From: Nemertoderma westbladi
Lineage: Eukaryota; Xenacoelomorpha; Nemertodermatida; Nemertodermatidae
DNA: 64,000 nt
Assembly: GCA_032718475.1 (NCBI GenBank)
Contig: JAUCBJ010005734.1
Location: forward strand, 21,918 to 85,917
Direction of reading: 5' to 3'
The translations under genes were made by a program, and so were the position numbers. Shown here in pieces: positions 10,222 to 21,091 of this stretch (the stretch's first letter is position 1; each line of letters begins with the position of its first letter). The notes beneath the pieces were generated by a model. It was not told where the DNA came from and did not search any database. It was given only the letters and a program-made list of their open reading frames with translations.

Positions 10222-10821
10222 ATGGAAAAGCGGAACAAGGGAGCTTGGTTAACCGTCGCATGGGCGTACCGAGCCGCGTTCTACCATAAACGTATACGAG
10301 CGAGCGTATTCGAGGAAGAGAAGGTCCTAGAGGCGACCAACATACCAGCTACTCCAGTCGCGCCGTCTGCACGTCACCCTCGGGAGGACGGACAGCACAG
10401 GATCATACGGGTTCAGAAAGTGGGCCAACAATTAAAGAAAACTATCAATGTTGAAGAACGAAGGGGATACGAACCGACTATTCGAATTACTCAGGATACG
10501 GTTTCGCTTCCCAGAGAACCGCAAGGAGGATCGGGACATATACCAGCTGATCAAAAGGGGGCGCAAGCTTCTCTTGGGTCTGCGTCGTCCGCTTCTCGCG
10601 CGTTCCCAGACGTTTTACCAGCGGTAGATACAACCGATCGGTCACGAGGAATTGGACGAGGATTTGGGATAACTAAGAGACGAATATGTGAGACAATGGT
10701 CGTACCATCTCCCAACGTCCAAAGTAAACCAGTGGCTCGCCCCACAAGTCCCATATCACGAGCTAAATCACCGATACGCAGTTTTCGAGGACGTGGCAGG
10801 GCTCGATCCGCTAAGCGTTAA
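10222..10821 (+). pseudogene. Accessory protein, basic C-terminal tail, element 1
   Basis: In frame with the knuckle piece after TGA 10219-10221; the ATG at 10222 may be a coincidence. About 200 residues, rich in Arg, Ser, Pro and Gly, disordered in appearance, ending in SFRGRGRARSAKR before TAA 10819-10821. Such RG-rich tails commonly bind RNA. The element 3 protein also ends in a basic tail (SPPSKVARPKEK, then a lysine run), which supports common ancestry of the two C-termini even though the middle differs. Confidence 0.55.
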
Positions 10822-10842
10822 AGCGGGAAGGAAGGAGTGGAC

Positions 10843-10864
10843 GGAAGACTCGTGAGCCTTTCTT
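10843..10864 (+). repeat. Dispersed near-palindrome, copy 5 (after accessory gene)
   Basis: GGAAGACTCGTGAGCCTTTC, 21 bases after the accessory stop codon, immediately before the AT-rich tandem repeats. Confidence 0.75.
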
Positions 10865-10865
10865 A

Positions 10866-11480
10866 TGAATTGTTTGTTTTATGTATTATTTTATGCATTG
10901 TTTAGGTAAATTGAATTGTTTATGTAAATTGAATTGTTTATGTAAATTGAATTGTTTGTGTAATTTGTATTGTTTAAAATTTATATTGCTCTAAATTTAT
11001 GCAATTTATATTGTTCTAAATTTATGCAATTCATATTATTCTAAATTTATGGAATTTACATTGTTCTAAACTTATGTATTTGTATTGTTCCAATTTGAAA
11101 TTTAGAAAGTTTATATTTAGAAGGAATTTATATTTGAAAGATTTATATTTCATATTTGAGATGTAAAAGGAGTTTATATTATTCTAAACTTATGCAGTAT
11201 TATTCTAAACTTATGCAATTTAGTAAAGATTTATTTAGAAAGTGCTATATTTGTAGTCATTCCAAACTTATGCAATTTATTGTTTTGAATATTATGCAAT
11301 TTATATTTTATAAAGAAGCAGTATTTGTATTCACAGTAAATAGAAGGCAAGAGCAGACGGAAGACTTGTGAGCCTTTCTTGTGATTTATTTGAAATTATC
11401 CGAACTTATGCAATTTGTTTTATATTTAAGTAGTATTAGTATTTGTGATTGTTTGAATTTATGCAATATTTGAGATGCAA
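10866..11480 (+). repeat. AT-rich degenerate tandem repeats before 3' LTR, element 1
   Basis: First a 16-17 bp unit (GTAAATTGAATTGTTTAT, three copies from about 10903), then repeats of about 30 bp containing TTGTTCTAAATTTATGCAAT with increasing divergence, and scattered AACTTATGCAATTT to about 11470. No coding potential. It looks like slippage-derived 3' untranslated sequence of the element. Confidence 0.65.
11359..11380 (+). repeat. Dispersed near-palindrome, copy 6 (within AT-rich repeats)
   Basis: GGAAGACTTGTGAGCCTTTC, embedded in the AT-rich repeat field upstream of the 3' LTR. Confidence 0.75.
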
Positions 11481-11712
11481 TAGATTTATTTTGGTGAATT
11501 TAATTTAGATTTATATTGTACTTACTTAATAAAGCCTTAAATACGTAAAGTTTGAATTTGTAATTATTTTGTATCGAATTATTATGTAGAGGTATTATTG
11601 TTGAGATTTAATTTGTAAATATGTAAGTACGTCCCAAGTATTCCATAATTTGATTAGTATTGGTGAAAACCGTATATTTTATGCACGATAATATCCTGTT
11701 TTCATGGAGCGG

Positions 11713-12297
11713 TATAGAATTATATTCTCATAAATGCCGTGGATTTTCAAAATTTTATTTTGTTCGAATTAACTTTGCTATAAAGATTACATTAAGTCCT
11801 CATTTGTATTTACTATATCTATTTGTACGATGATTATTCAAGTGGTTCAGTAGCTCAGTCAGTAAAGCGTTGGAAATTATATGTAGTAGGTATCGAGTTC
11901 GAATCCTAGTAGGTGCGAATTATTTTTGTGCTAAGTTTCAACTCATTTAAATTAACCGCTACAAATTAAATTGCATTTGCTCGAAGTAGATTAACCAATG
12001 GGATTGCAGTTATTAGATAGTAACCAATGTCGTGCAAGTTATATATTCGCTGGACCAATAGTTATCTTTAAAAACCTATTAGAACTCATAGAACAATCGA
12101 GAATTTTCTCGATTGATTGCAGCACAAATTTGCTATAAAAGGTGCGATTTGTTCATTAGTTATTAGTATACATCATTATCATTCTTGCTTATCCTAATCT
12201 ATAACTTTACTAGATTATCACTTATTAGTTATCTATTAGTTTCTTGTTACGTTTACGTATATCTTTTGTAATAAAAGTTAGAAATACTTGTTACATC
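11713..12297 (+). mobile_element. Probable 3' LTR of element 1
   Basis: Starts directly after the purine tract TGGAGCGG (11705-11712), the position that in element 3 marks the LTR start. It contains three CCAAT boxes (11995, 12024, 12055), a TATA box TATAAAA at 12134-12140 and a polyadenylation signal AATAAA at 12270-12275, in the order expected of U3-R-U5. The end near ACTTGTTACA is an estimate. It could instead be the 5' LTR of element 2, whose leader would then be 12298-14986; the partner LTR that would decide this is not in the window. Confidence 0.55.
11842..11918 (+). repeat. tRNA-like sequence with A and B boxes
   Basis: TAGCTCAGTCAGTAAAGCG resembles a pol III A box and GAGTTCGAATCC a B box, at tRNA-like spacing. 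The T stem and acceptor stem pair poorly, so this is a tRNA-derived pseudogene or SINE head rather than a functional tRNA. It lies inside the putative LTR. Confidence 0.4.
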
Positions 12298-14986
12298 TGC
12301 CCTTTTCCTATCATGTTTTACCACGGTGAACTTAACTGAGGGACAGGATGGCAGGCTAAACATCGGGCCACAGTGATGAACGGGAACATCTGAGGAATGT
12401 AGAAGGAGACAACCCGCAATATCATTCCTAGTTATTCACCCATCGCCTGAAAGGTTAGACAGCGTTCAATGCCTCGCTACCTAAGTGTAAGACCAAAGAT
12501 CGAAGGTAGAGGTAGTGACACGCTGTGCGCTAAAATTTACATCTAGGGACCGTACTGTCTTAATTCAGAGAAAAAACCCGCAGTAGACCTTCATATTCCT
12601 ACGGGGGGAGAGGAGATCAGGCAGAGATACTAGTACACAGATAGGACGCAGGCACACCGGTACAAGGCATACACATTGGTAGGGTGCAGCAAACTGTATG
12701 CCTAACTCTTGCTAAGTATAGGTGCGTCTGTGACTGTTTGTAGTACAACGGTGTCCATTGCATTTGAACTTGTAGGCTAGAAGGGTTACTGTGTTTTACC
12801 TGAATTAGGATTGTACCGTTCAGGCGGTAGGGCAGTTTACAACTAGGCGCAAATAAATTGAGGCTATTTAGGGATACTAACATCTACCGTGTCCCCGCCA
12901 ACATTCTGTTAGGAAGTTGCCGTACCCATCTAGGCAACCAAAATTCTAGATAAGAACACCAGGCTAGCTATTAGTAACAGTACGCCTACTGTAGTAAACT
13001 AACACATTTCTTCTTAGTATTAGGGACCTGGTAAATTAAATTGCCGAATTCTGGGCGTAGTATTAACCTTATGCCTGAATTTGAGTCCTGGAAATACACA
13101 AAAGGGGAAGGAGCCTTATCATTCGTGAGTATTGGACCTACAAGTTACAAAATTAGAATATTTGTAAAATGCACACCGGACCCAGTAATTATATATGTGA
13201 AGGAGCAAAACTGACTTTGACTGTTTAGAATCAAGACACGCGCGCGTTAGAAATTATTTACACCTCAAAATATATAAAATTAACTTTTGTCCATACTGCG
13301 CTTTGCCCGCTAGTTAGACATCTCTGCACCTAGCTAGCATCTCTCTATCCTAACCATATAAATCACACCGCGGCAAAGTATACGAGCCCCTTAGTCCATC
13401 AGTGAGTCAGCCTGATTTTAGGATTCGCTGCGCGGGATTTTGTTTTATCGAAGTTTGTCCGTTCGTAGACTGTTTTCTGCCTCACCGGTTATAAGAGACA
13501 AAATACTGCAATATATATTCGCTTACTTAGAGTTTACTGTTTTGGTGAGAAGGTCGGATTTATGATTTGATTCACAAACTTTACAGTAAGATATTGCAGG
13601 GTATTTTGTTACTGTCTCTTCGCATAGTCTGACTGTCCTACATATTCTGGACCACTGTATTTTACTAGTCAGCTAGTCTGCTAGTACAAAATACCTACTA
13701 CAGTACTAGGTACTGGTAACTACATATCCATAGTCTGGACCAATACTGGTACTTATCAGCTTATTGCATATTGTTCTAAGGACGTTAGTCTGTTATTGTC
13801 TGATGGTGAAAATTCGCCCTGTCAGCAAATCCACTAAGAAGATTTAATTGCTTCTTGCTGCTTTTTCCCAAACGAGAAGCCTGTTATGATTATACCTTGT
13901 ATAACGGTATAAGCGAATCGTTTGAAGGTAACTTGCAAGTTCAAATATTGGATCGCTTTGTTACATAGTTTGTATATAGGCCTACAGGCCTACCATACTA
14001 CAACTGTACTGGCATATGTAAGTTCTACTTTTCTACTGTCCTAAAGTAAGTACAACCATTTTAAAATTTATAAAGGAAAACGGAAAGAGGAGAGTTGTGA
14101 AGTTGTGAGAGAGCAAATAATAAGATAAGCCTATATTTAATATTACGATATCATTAAGTCATTAGGCTATAATCCTGTAATTTTATTATATAAATTCGAA
14201 TTAGTGCTGCACCGGTACTGCTGTAGTGGCAATATGCATTGCATAGTGTTGCCTTAAATTAAACATCTGACATTATAGTGGTAGGCACGTGGATCCAGAC
14301 CCAAATACTGGAATACCACTGGCTGATAATTTTACCCATAATTAATTACTACCGGTATACGGTGTACGGGAAACTTATGATACGGTACTTTAATTAATAC
14401 CCGGCTAGTATTATTAACACTAATATTCCTAGTTGAAGTAGCTTCATTTGGTCATATTGACATTACATGTATTGTACTGTTATAGGCTATTTCTGTATTA
14501 CAACCTTTTAGTAGGCCTGTTGGTAGGATATATAGAAATCATTGTATATATTTCAGATAAGTTTATATATATTTGAGTACCGGTATAACCTTTAGTACAC
14601 TAGTACTGTAGTAGGCATATGATTTGTGCCCCGCTGTCCTGTATATACAAAGAAGCAGATAATACAATACAGATACCGGTATTTAAACTTTCTATAATCA
14701 GATAATAGGCTAGACCTATTTACTAAATTATCAGTTAAATTATCATAAATTAAATATTTTATAAACTCTATAGAATCAATAGACCTCTGTACTGTAACTT
14801 GTTTATTTAAACACTATAAGTCACTGTTTATAGTCTGATAGTTATTAGGCCTAACACTTGACAGGACTGGTATTACCATTCAAGTGTACCTTTATTTATC
14901 TTTAAAAGCCTATAGGCACTGGCGCTATACTGTATAGTTTATCAGTACCCAGGTAGTATATAGGTACGTTTATTTCTCAATTAAAT
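12298..14986 (+). other. Non-coding region upstream of element 2 gag
   Basis: About 2.7 kb without a supportable gene. Element 3 also has a long leader (2.1 kb) before gag, so part of this is probably the leader and perhaps the decayed 5' LTR of element 2. A TATA-like CATATAAATC lies near 13355. An imperfect inverted repeat joins AGAGACAAAATACTGCAATA (from 13493) with its complement ending at about 13622. TACCGGTA and TAGGCCTA palindromes recur. I found no second copy of a block here downstream of element 2, so LTRs are not assigned. Confidence 0.45.
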
Positions 14987-17722
14987 ATGTCTGACATTAC
15001 CCCGATGCCGACAAGCACTAACACAGACGTTACTACATATGAACGGGAATCTTTGTCCAATCCAACCATCATAGAAGGTCACGAGAATAATAATTTCCTT
15101 CTTACGAATGGCAAACAAGTTATTGACCATGATGTCTCCCCGACTGGCTCAACTACAGATAATGTTAATGACTTAGACGTTACACAAGTGACGACTATAG
15201 AAGGTGCAACAGCAGCACCCATTTTTAGTTCTACTATGAATGTAGAGGGGGAGCATATAGGCCTAGGCTTACCTGAATATATAACTAAAATGGATAAAAT
15301 GGCCCTTGAGGAACTATATGATCAAGGGGTTTCTCGCTCAAGTAATGCTACCACTTTTAAGCGGTCTTTGGCTGCTCATAGAGGTGTTTTCACTCGCACT
15401 CGTAAGGATATCAATGCAGCCATCATTGATAATCCGGAATTAGGTTGGAGTGAAGCTAATAAATTAATGTGTAGAGTACATTCAGCACGTGATAAATATT
15501 TGTTCTTAGCTCAAGCATATGAGGAAGTAGCAAACCGAAAACAAATTGCTCATATGCAAGAATATATTGATACAAAATTTGATATTACTCTCCATCAATT
15601 AGAACTCGAAACAGAAAATAGGTTAGCAAAGCAGCAGTCTGAGAGGAAGCGGCGGGCTAGAGCACAAGCTACACGTTTAGCAGATGAAGATGCAGAGGAA
15701 GCTGTGGAAGAAGATTTGAGAAAGATTGCAGAATTACAAATAGAACGAAATAAACTGGAGACGATCAAAGCCATGAATACAAAAAAGGAAGAAATGGTAA
15801 GTCGGCACCAGCGAGAGCAATTGCAATGGCATATGTCTAATCCTGGTTCGGTAAATGGCTCCATAACCAGTAGACATAGCGGAGCTTCCAGAACCAGTCT
15901 CCGATCTTGCACTTCATTGTCAAATGGTGCATATATATATAACAGAGATAAATCTGATCATGATAAAGTAAAACAAAGTAATCCTACAGAACAGCCTTCT
16001 TATAGCTTAATCCAGATACAAAGTACTGCTACTGTTACTGAACCTATGGTTGTTAGACCAAAAATTCTGTCTGGTGCTGCTGAGAGTTCCAACATACAAA
16101 ATACATGTCCAAATGTACAGAGACCTGCCATAAAAGGTACAAAAATATGTGACAATCCCTCTTTGGGGAAGGGTATATTATCTAAACCAAAAGCGTCACG
16201 TCAGTTGAATTTAGACAATAACGATACTCACCCTAGTCATAAACTAGCAGGTCAAGAATCAAATACTAGTAAAACTTATGTTGAGGTACCAGTATATAAT
16301 GATAATAATAACCATAGTAAAGATTTCAGTAGGCAAGGCGATAATACAAATAGTAGGCCTACCCCACCTGACACCAAATCGTGTCCTTTCCTAAGAAAGG
16401 AACTTAAATTTGGAGCTGAAAGCCGTAGACCAACATCTTCTGATCGAAACTACTTAGTAAGTGTAGAAGGTAGTAATGGAGAGAAGTCTTATATTGCAAA
16501 TGAACAGGAGGAAACAATGACCCGTGTGGAATTCTCAGACCCATTGTGTCAGCCACCTAAAGGTTTTTCTAGATCATTTTCACAAATTGACGAGTATGAC
16601 AACCTTATACAACCTCAGCACCTTAATCAACCAAGGTCATCCACATTTGTTAATCCTAGAATTTCATACTCCGACAATTGTCATCAAATTGGCAGAACTC
16701 CAAGAGAAAACGATTTCCCAACTGGAAACCATCAGAGTAGTCAACACAGTGGCATTGGCTATTTGCATCAGGAACCCCAAAGTGATAATCATAAGGGTAA
16801 CCATAACCAGCAAAGGTTTCAAACAACTAAATCCCGAGATGAAGTGAGAGAGGTTCCTAATTCTCAAATAACACAAGATCATGTGCTGTCTCAGTTGATG
16901 GAACGTCTCGATGGGATGGAACAGGAGTCTGTATTACAATGGGATCTATTGGGGTCTATCCAGAAACAAGTCACTGAATCTCGAACAAGATGTGTACCTA
17001 CTGAACAATCAACAACACCACGTCATAATAATGGAGTACAAATACTGACGCCATCACCGCCATATAACGTAATCGGTCAACCACCATCTTTTAGTTCTGT
17101 AACTAATTCAAATTTAAACACATCCATCCTCAATGAGAGTTTTGTAAGGATAATGTCCAGATCCGATGCAAGGGAGTCAGCCACCATGGGTGGTACAGTG
17201 GCAAAATTCAGTGGGAAGCCCCTTTCTTGGCTAGCATTCCGTAATCATTGTTTGACTTCAATCAGTAGTTTCCCATTGACGCAAGAAGAGAAATTAAATT
17301 ATTTATTACAATGTTTGGAAGGTGATCCCTATAATTTGGCCAAAGGATACCAGGGAACTACTAATGGATTTGATTCTGCCTGGGGTGCGATATGCCAACG
17401 TTTTGGAAATGAACGCGATATTGCACAGGAAATGTTTAGACATTTGACAAAGGCCAATAAAGTATCGGAATCTGGATTAATTACATTTATTGATGAATTA
17501 TTCACAATACGTCGACAACTTGAAACACTTGGAGCACTAGCAGAGTTCGATAATCCTATAACTATTGGACAAATTTCAGCTTTGTTACCCATGTCCGTAG
17601 GGAGACAATGGAGCAAACGACTTGTTAGATTCAATGAGAGTAAGCAAAGAGAACCAACAATGGATGATTTTCTTCAATTCTTACGTCAACAGCAGACAAT
17701 TATACTCAAGGAAAGGATGTGA
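14987..17722 (+). pseudogene. Gag, element 2 (911 residues, DUF1759 at C-terminus)
   Basis: Starts at ATG 14987 (MSDITPMPTST). Residues 90-190 are a charged helical domain. About 200-270 form a strongly charged coiled coil (LAKQQSERKRRARAQ, ERNKLETIKAMNTKKEEM), then comes a long Ser/Asn/Gln-rich disordered region. From residue about 725 the DUF1759 Gag core appears (VAKFSGKPLSWLAFRNHC, KLNYLLQCLEGDPYNLAKG). The N-terminal extension is like that of element 3 Gag and makes both much longer than a bare DUF1759 Gag. It ends at TGA 17720-17722, but the same frame continues with knuckle-bearing sequence, so the stop may be a lesion or a readthrough point. Confidence 0.8.
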
Positions 17723-18568
17723 GTTGGAGACGTCAGATCGAACCATGATGTATCATCTCAGTCACAACAATGTTATAGAAAGATGCGTTCACAGAAGGCA
17801 TGTTGTAACTCAGAATCAAGTGATACTGATAATGAAACAGAGGTCATTCAACAGGTTAAAACCAAGAAAGCATTCAAGTCAACTCCATCAAAACAGCAGT
17901 TCGATCCAACCTCATTTAAGAGTACACCTAAGACCTCATCCAATGGTGAATCAAAATTTATAGTTGATCAATTTATTGAAAAGGTACAACAGTTGCGATA
18001 AGGAGATAGTAGGAATTCAGTGCAAAATGGTACTAGTACTGCACGCCCTCCACCAAAGTGTGTTCGTTGCAAAAAAGGGGAGCATATATTGTGGAAATGT
18101 CCTCAATTCGCAGAAGATAACATAATATGGAGACGAAAGTTCGCAAGACAAAACAACTTATGTTACAACTGCCTTAGTAACATGCACAAACAGCTACTGT
18201 GCAAAAGTACCCGGAACTGTGCGAAATGTCATAAATCACACCACACAATGTTGCACCTTGATGAGATTCCTGCAGAGGAAATCAGTTCACGGCTTGCTGA
18301 GGTTGAACAGGATTATGATGTGGGAGAGTACTCGAGCTGTTCGGATTTTTCAACAGATGAATTTGAGGAAGAGGAAGAAATTCAATCACAGTTCGCTTAT
18401 AGAGCTTTGGTATTTGAAGCCAGTGAAGAATCTTCTCCCAAATCGAGCCCCAACCAATCACGGGAATTTCAAGTTGTTCAAATATTAATAAGAAGAACTA
18501 AGGAAAATATACAGTCAATGCATTGTTGGATACAGGAAGTTCAGCAACATTTATTGATGAAGATTTAG
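17723..18568 (+). pseudogene. Gag-Pol junction with zinc knuckles, element 2
   Basis: Same frame as Gag, interrupted by TAA at 17999-18001. It contains CVRCKKGEHILWKC and CYNCLSNMHKQLLC, both CX2CX4HX4C, then CAKCHKSHH, the arrangement seen at the BEL Gag-protease junction. An acidic stretch (DEFEEEEEIQSQ) follows. The frame ends at 18566-18568 inside the protease, which continues in frame 1. Confidence 0.75.
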
Positions 18569-19482
18569 CTAAGAGATTATTTGATAAACATTATCCAATA
18601 AATTTACGAATGTCTTGAGTTATGGACTTGTGGAAATCTAAGGTAAAAACTAGCTTTGTAGTTACAACGATTGAATCAGCTTCGGTTGGTGATTATGAAC
18701 CCCTTCACAATGTTAGATTAATCTCTATACCCAATTTTGCTAGGAGTCAACCATTACCATACTTGTGGAATGATTCTGCTCTGGTTAAGAGACATCATGT
18801 ACAGCTAGCAGATACTACAATCCCAGGAGTCCATGTGTTAATTGGTCAAAATGTGCATGAAGCCTTTGAAATCATTGAAAAGATTCCACGTTCACCAAAA
18901 CCATTATCTGACTATGCTGCACGGACGCGCTTAGGTTGGTTCTTTACTGGACCATCATGTAAAACATTACAACAGCGTAAACGAAGTAAACCAGCTATGA
19001 CGATATGTAGAACTCTCGATGATGTGATCGACATGGCAAGTGAGGCTATATTTGAGGAGGGAAGTGAATTATCTGGGGACGAAAACGCTACCGGTATTAG
19101 ATATGAAACACCCGAGGAGGCGATATGTCACTTGTTAAACATATCTGATAAAACCATGAGTTTTGATGATGCATACACAGCTCGACAACAAGACCCTTAT
19201 AATGAAGAAATTGCAGAGATTTTACGCAACCGTGCAGAAATTGACCAAGCATTGGACAAAGCAGTAACCCGATGGTTAGATCAAGAATCTATTGAACATA
19301 ATTACAATTCAAAAACCTTGTCAGCAGATGAAATACGAGCGAAAGAAATCCAGGATACTACACGCAAGTTATTACCTGATGGACACTATGAGATTGGTTT
19401 GTTATGGAGAGATGATGAGCCGAGATTGATTAATAATCGTGTGTTGGTTGCTAAAAAACCCACCAGCCTTGGAAAAGTATAG
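18523..19482 (+). pseudogene. Protease and RT N-terminal region, element 2
   Basis: Frame 1. LLDTGSSATFID at 18523-18558 is the aspartic protease active site with an intact DTG. TGA at 18616-18618 interrupts the frame, which resumes at once. GVHVLIGQNVHEAFEII and RTRLGWFFTGPS are typical BEL protease C-terminal motifs. The linker to RT (AVTRWLDQESIEHNY...DGHYEIGLLWRDDEPRLINN) matches the equivalent segment of elements 1 and 3. The frame ends at 19482 after a shift near 19450. Confidence 0.75.
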
Positions 19483-20354
19483 AAACAAAATGTCTAGTTA
19501 CCTGGAAGATGGTTATGCAGAAGAAATTCCTGTTGATGAACCTACAACAGTTAGGACTTATTATATGCCACACCATTTTGTTACGCACCCAGGTAAACCT
19601 GGACAAATAAGAATTGTAAATAACTAACTGCGTAGCACTTTATAAAGGAATGTCCCTTAATACCGAAATTCTGGCAGGACCTAATAGACTTCAATCACTT
19701 CCAGGAATTATTGCTCGATTTCGACAATTCAAAACAGCATTTGCTTCTGATATAAAGGCTATGTTCCTACAGGTTCGTGTGATACAACAGGATCGTGACA
19801 GTCTTAGATTCCTGTGGTGGCGCAATGGAGATTTAACCCGTGAGTTAAGAGAATACCGCATGACTTGTCAAGCCTTTGGGATTATATCCAGCCCATCCAA
19901 TTGTGGAGCAGTTTTAGAAGGAACTGCTGAAGACAACAAATCAGATTACACACCAGAAGTAATAAAGACAATTAAGGAGGATATTTATTTGGACGATTGT
20001 ATACGTTCCTTACCATCTGAGAAAATAGCGATTGAGACTGCAAAGGGCGTCCAGGATTGCTTGAAAAAAGGGGGCTTCTCTCTTCTAAAATTCACCCGCA
20101 ATTCGAAGAACTTTCTACAAGCATTTCCGGAAACAGATAGAGCAAATGTAGATCTGGATCTCAATAAGGAACCAATACCAACCACAAAGACTCTAGGATT
20201 GCGATGGAATCCGAAAACAGATGAACTCTATTTCACCATAGAGAGACGAAATGATGAAAAACGAAGTAAGAGAGTGTGTTTAAGTATACTTAGCTCTAAT
20301 TTTGATCCTCTTGGATTCGTCAGTCCAGTGGCATTGTGGAAGTTACTCTTATGA
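19439..20354 (+). pseudogene. Reverse transcriptase, element 2
   Basis: Two pieces: frame 2 (19439-19627, RTYYMPHHFVTHPGKPGQIR) and, after a shift near 19628, frame 3 to 20354. RT motifs are ASDIKAMFLQV (first catalytic Asp), CQAFGIISSPSN, and YLDD near 19986-19997. The end FDPLGFVSPV leads normally into the connection to RNase H, but here it is joined directly to later RNase H sequence. The residues around the active site look intact, although the frame is not continuous. Confidence 0.75.
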
Positions 20355-21091
20355 CAAGTAAATCAAAGGTAATTTCGAAATATCTCAAGGATAAGATGCC
20401 TCGTGCTGAGTTACAAGCTGCAGTATATGCGACAGATGTTGCCAATAATGTCTTAGAGTATTTAGACTTTGATCTAACAGTGTTTTACCACACTGATGCG
20501 CTTCTGGTGTTCGAATACTTATCAAATACTAAATGTCAATTTTCTATCTTTGTTTCTAATCGAAGAGAGAAGATTTTGAACACTTCAAAGTTCAATCAGT
20601 GGAGATATTGTCCAGGAGAGATTAACCCGGCAGATATAGCTTCGAGGGGTGCCACCGCCAAAGAGTTGAACTCAACAATTGAATGGTTTAAAGGCCCATC
20701 ATTTTTGCACTTACCACAAAGTAAATGGCCACGACAGCTAACAACTGAAGAACTACACAAGGGAGCCACGGGAGCGGAAATTAGAAAGAAAGGTAAACCA
20801 AGTAAATCAAAATTAATTACAGCAACAGAAAAGGTACAAGTTACTGAATCAGATAAAGATAACTCTGACAGAAACCATCTTTCACCATTTTTGGAGAGGG
20901 CTTTGGATCATTACTCCTCATGGGAACATTTTTGCTGGGCTGTTACATACTTAAAACGGTTGTGGATGTGGCACATAAATGACAAAAAAAGTTTCTGTGA
21001 CAGAGAGAGAAGTTTTAGCTACAGTACAACGTCCTCAACAACCCCAAGATTACGATTTACTAAAGACGAAACCAAGGATGAAACTCAATGA
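20336..21091 (+). pseudogene. RNase H remnant with internal deletion, element 2
   Basis: Begins abruptly at EVTLMTSKSKV, joined to FVSPVAL of the RT piece. Comparison with element 3 shows that about 110 residues are missing at 20330-20345, including the DAS motif with the first catalytic Asp, so the enzyme is dead. The remaining motifs are MPRAELQAAVYATD, FYHTDALLVFEYL and CPGEINPADIASRG. The tail reaches the pre-integrase helix (ALDHYSSWEHFCWAVTYLKR) before a frameshift near 20985. Confidence 0.75.

Larger units (their letters stand above)
7100..10821 (+). pseudogene. BEL accessory gene, element 1 (whole, broken)
   Basis: One ancestral reading frame of about 1,240 codons lying in the env position. 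It is interrupted only by TGA at 7487-7489, a single-base frameshift near 8250, TAA at 8875-8877 and TGA at 10219-10221; between these it stays open, and all pieces except the first two share one frame. Order: N-terminal charged domain, CxxC...CxxH finger (7544-7636), linker, exonuclease-like segment (about 8490-9120), three zinc knuckles (9691-9870), uncharacterised domain, basic RG tail. I see no signal peptide or membrane segment, so it is not an envelope gene. Its N-terminal half is homologous to the gene at 53124-55310 in element 3. Family unknown to me. Confidence 0.75.
1..12297 (+). mobile_element. BEL/Pao LTR retrotransposon, element 1 (5' end outside window)
   Basis: The order Gag (DUF1759), zinc knuckles, aspartic protease, RT, RNase H, H2C2 zinc domain, rve integrase and DUF5641 is diagnostic of BEL/Pao elements. 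The window opens inside gag, so the 5' LTR and leader are missing. After pol come a structured spacer, a broken accessory gene (7100-10821), AT-rich repeats and a promoter-bearing LTR-like block at 11713-12297 preceded by a short purine tract. The 3' LTR assignment is an inference from tract position, CCAAT/TATA/AATAAA signals and comparison with element 3, because the 5' LTR is not available. The coding region carries several frameshifts and stops, so this copy looks defective. Confidence 0.85.

Noticed and set aside
7100-10821. Accessory gene as an env gene
   Set aside because: No signal peptide, fusion peptide, membrane anchor or Cys pattern of an envelope; zinc knuckles and an RG tail suggest an internal protein.
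12298-14986. 5' LTR of element 2
   Set aside because: No direct-repeat partner found by eye downstream of element 2, so only described as leader-like.
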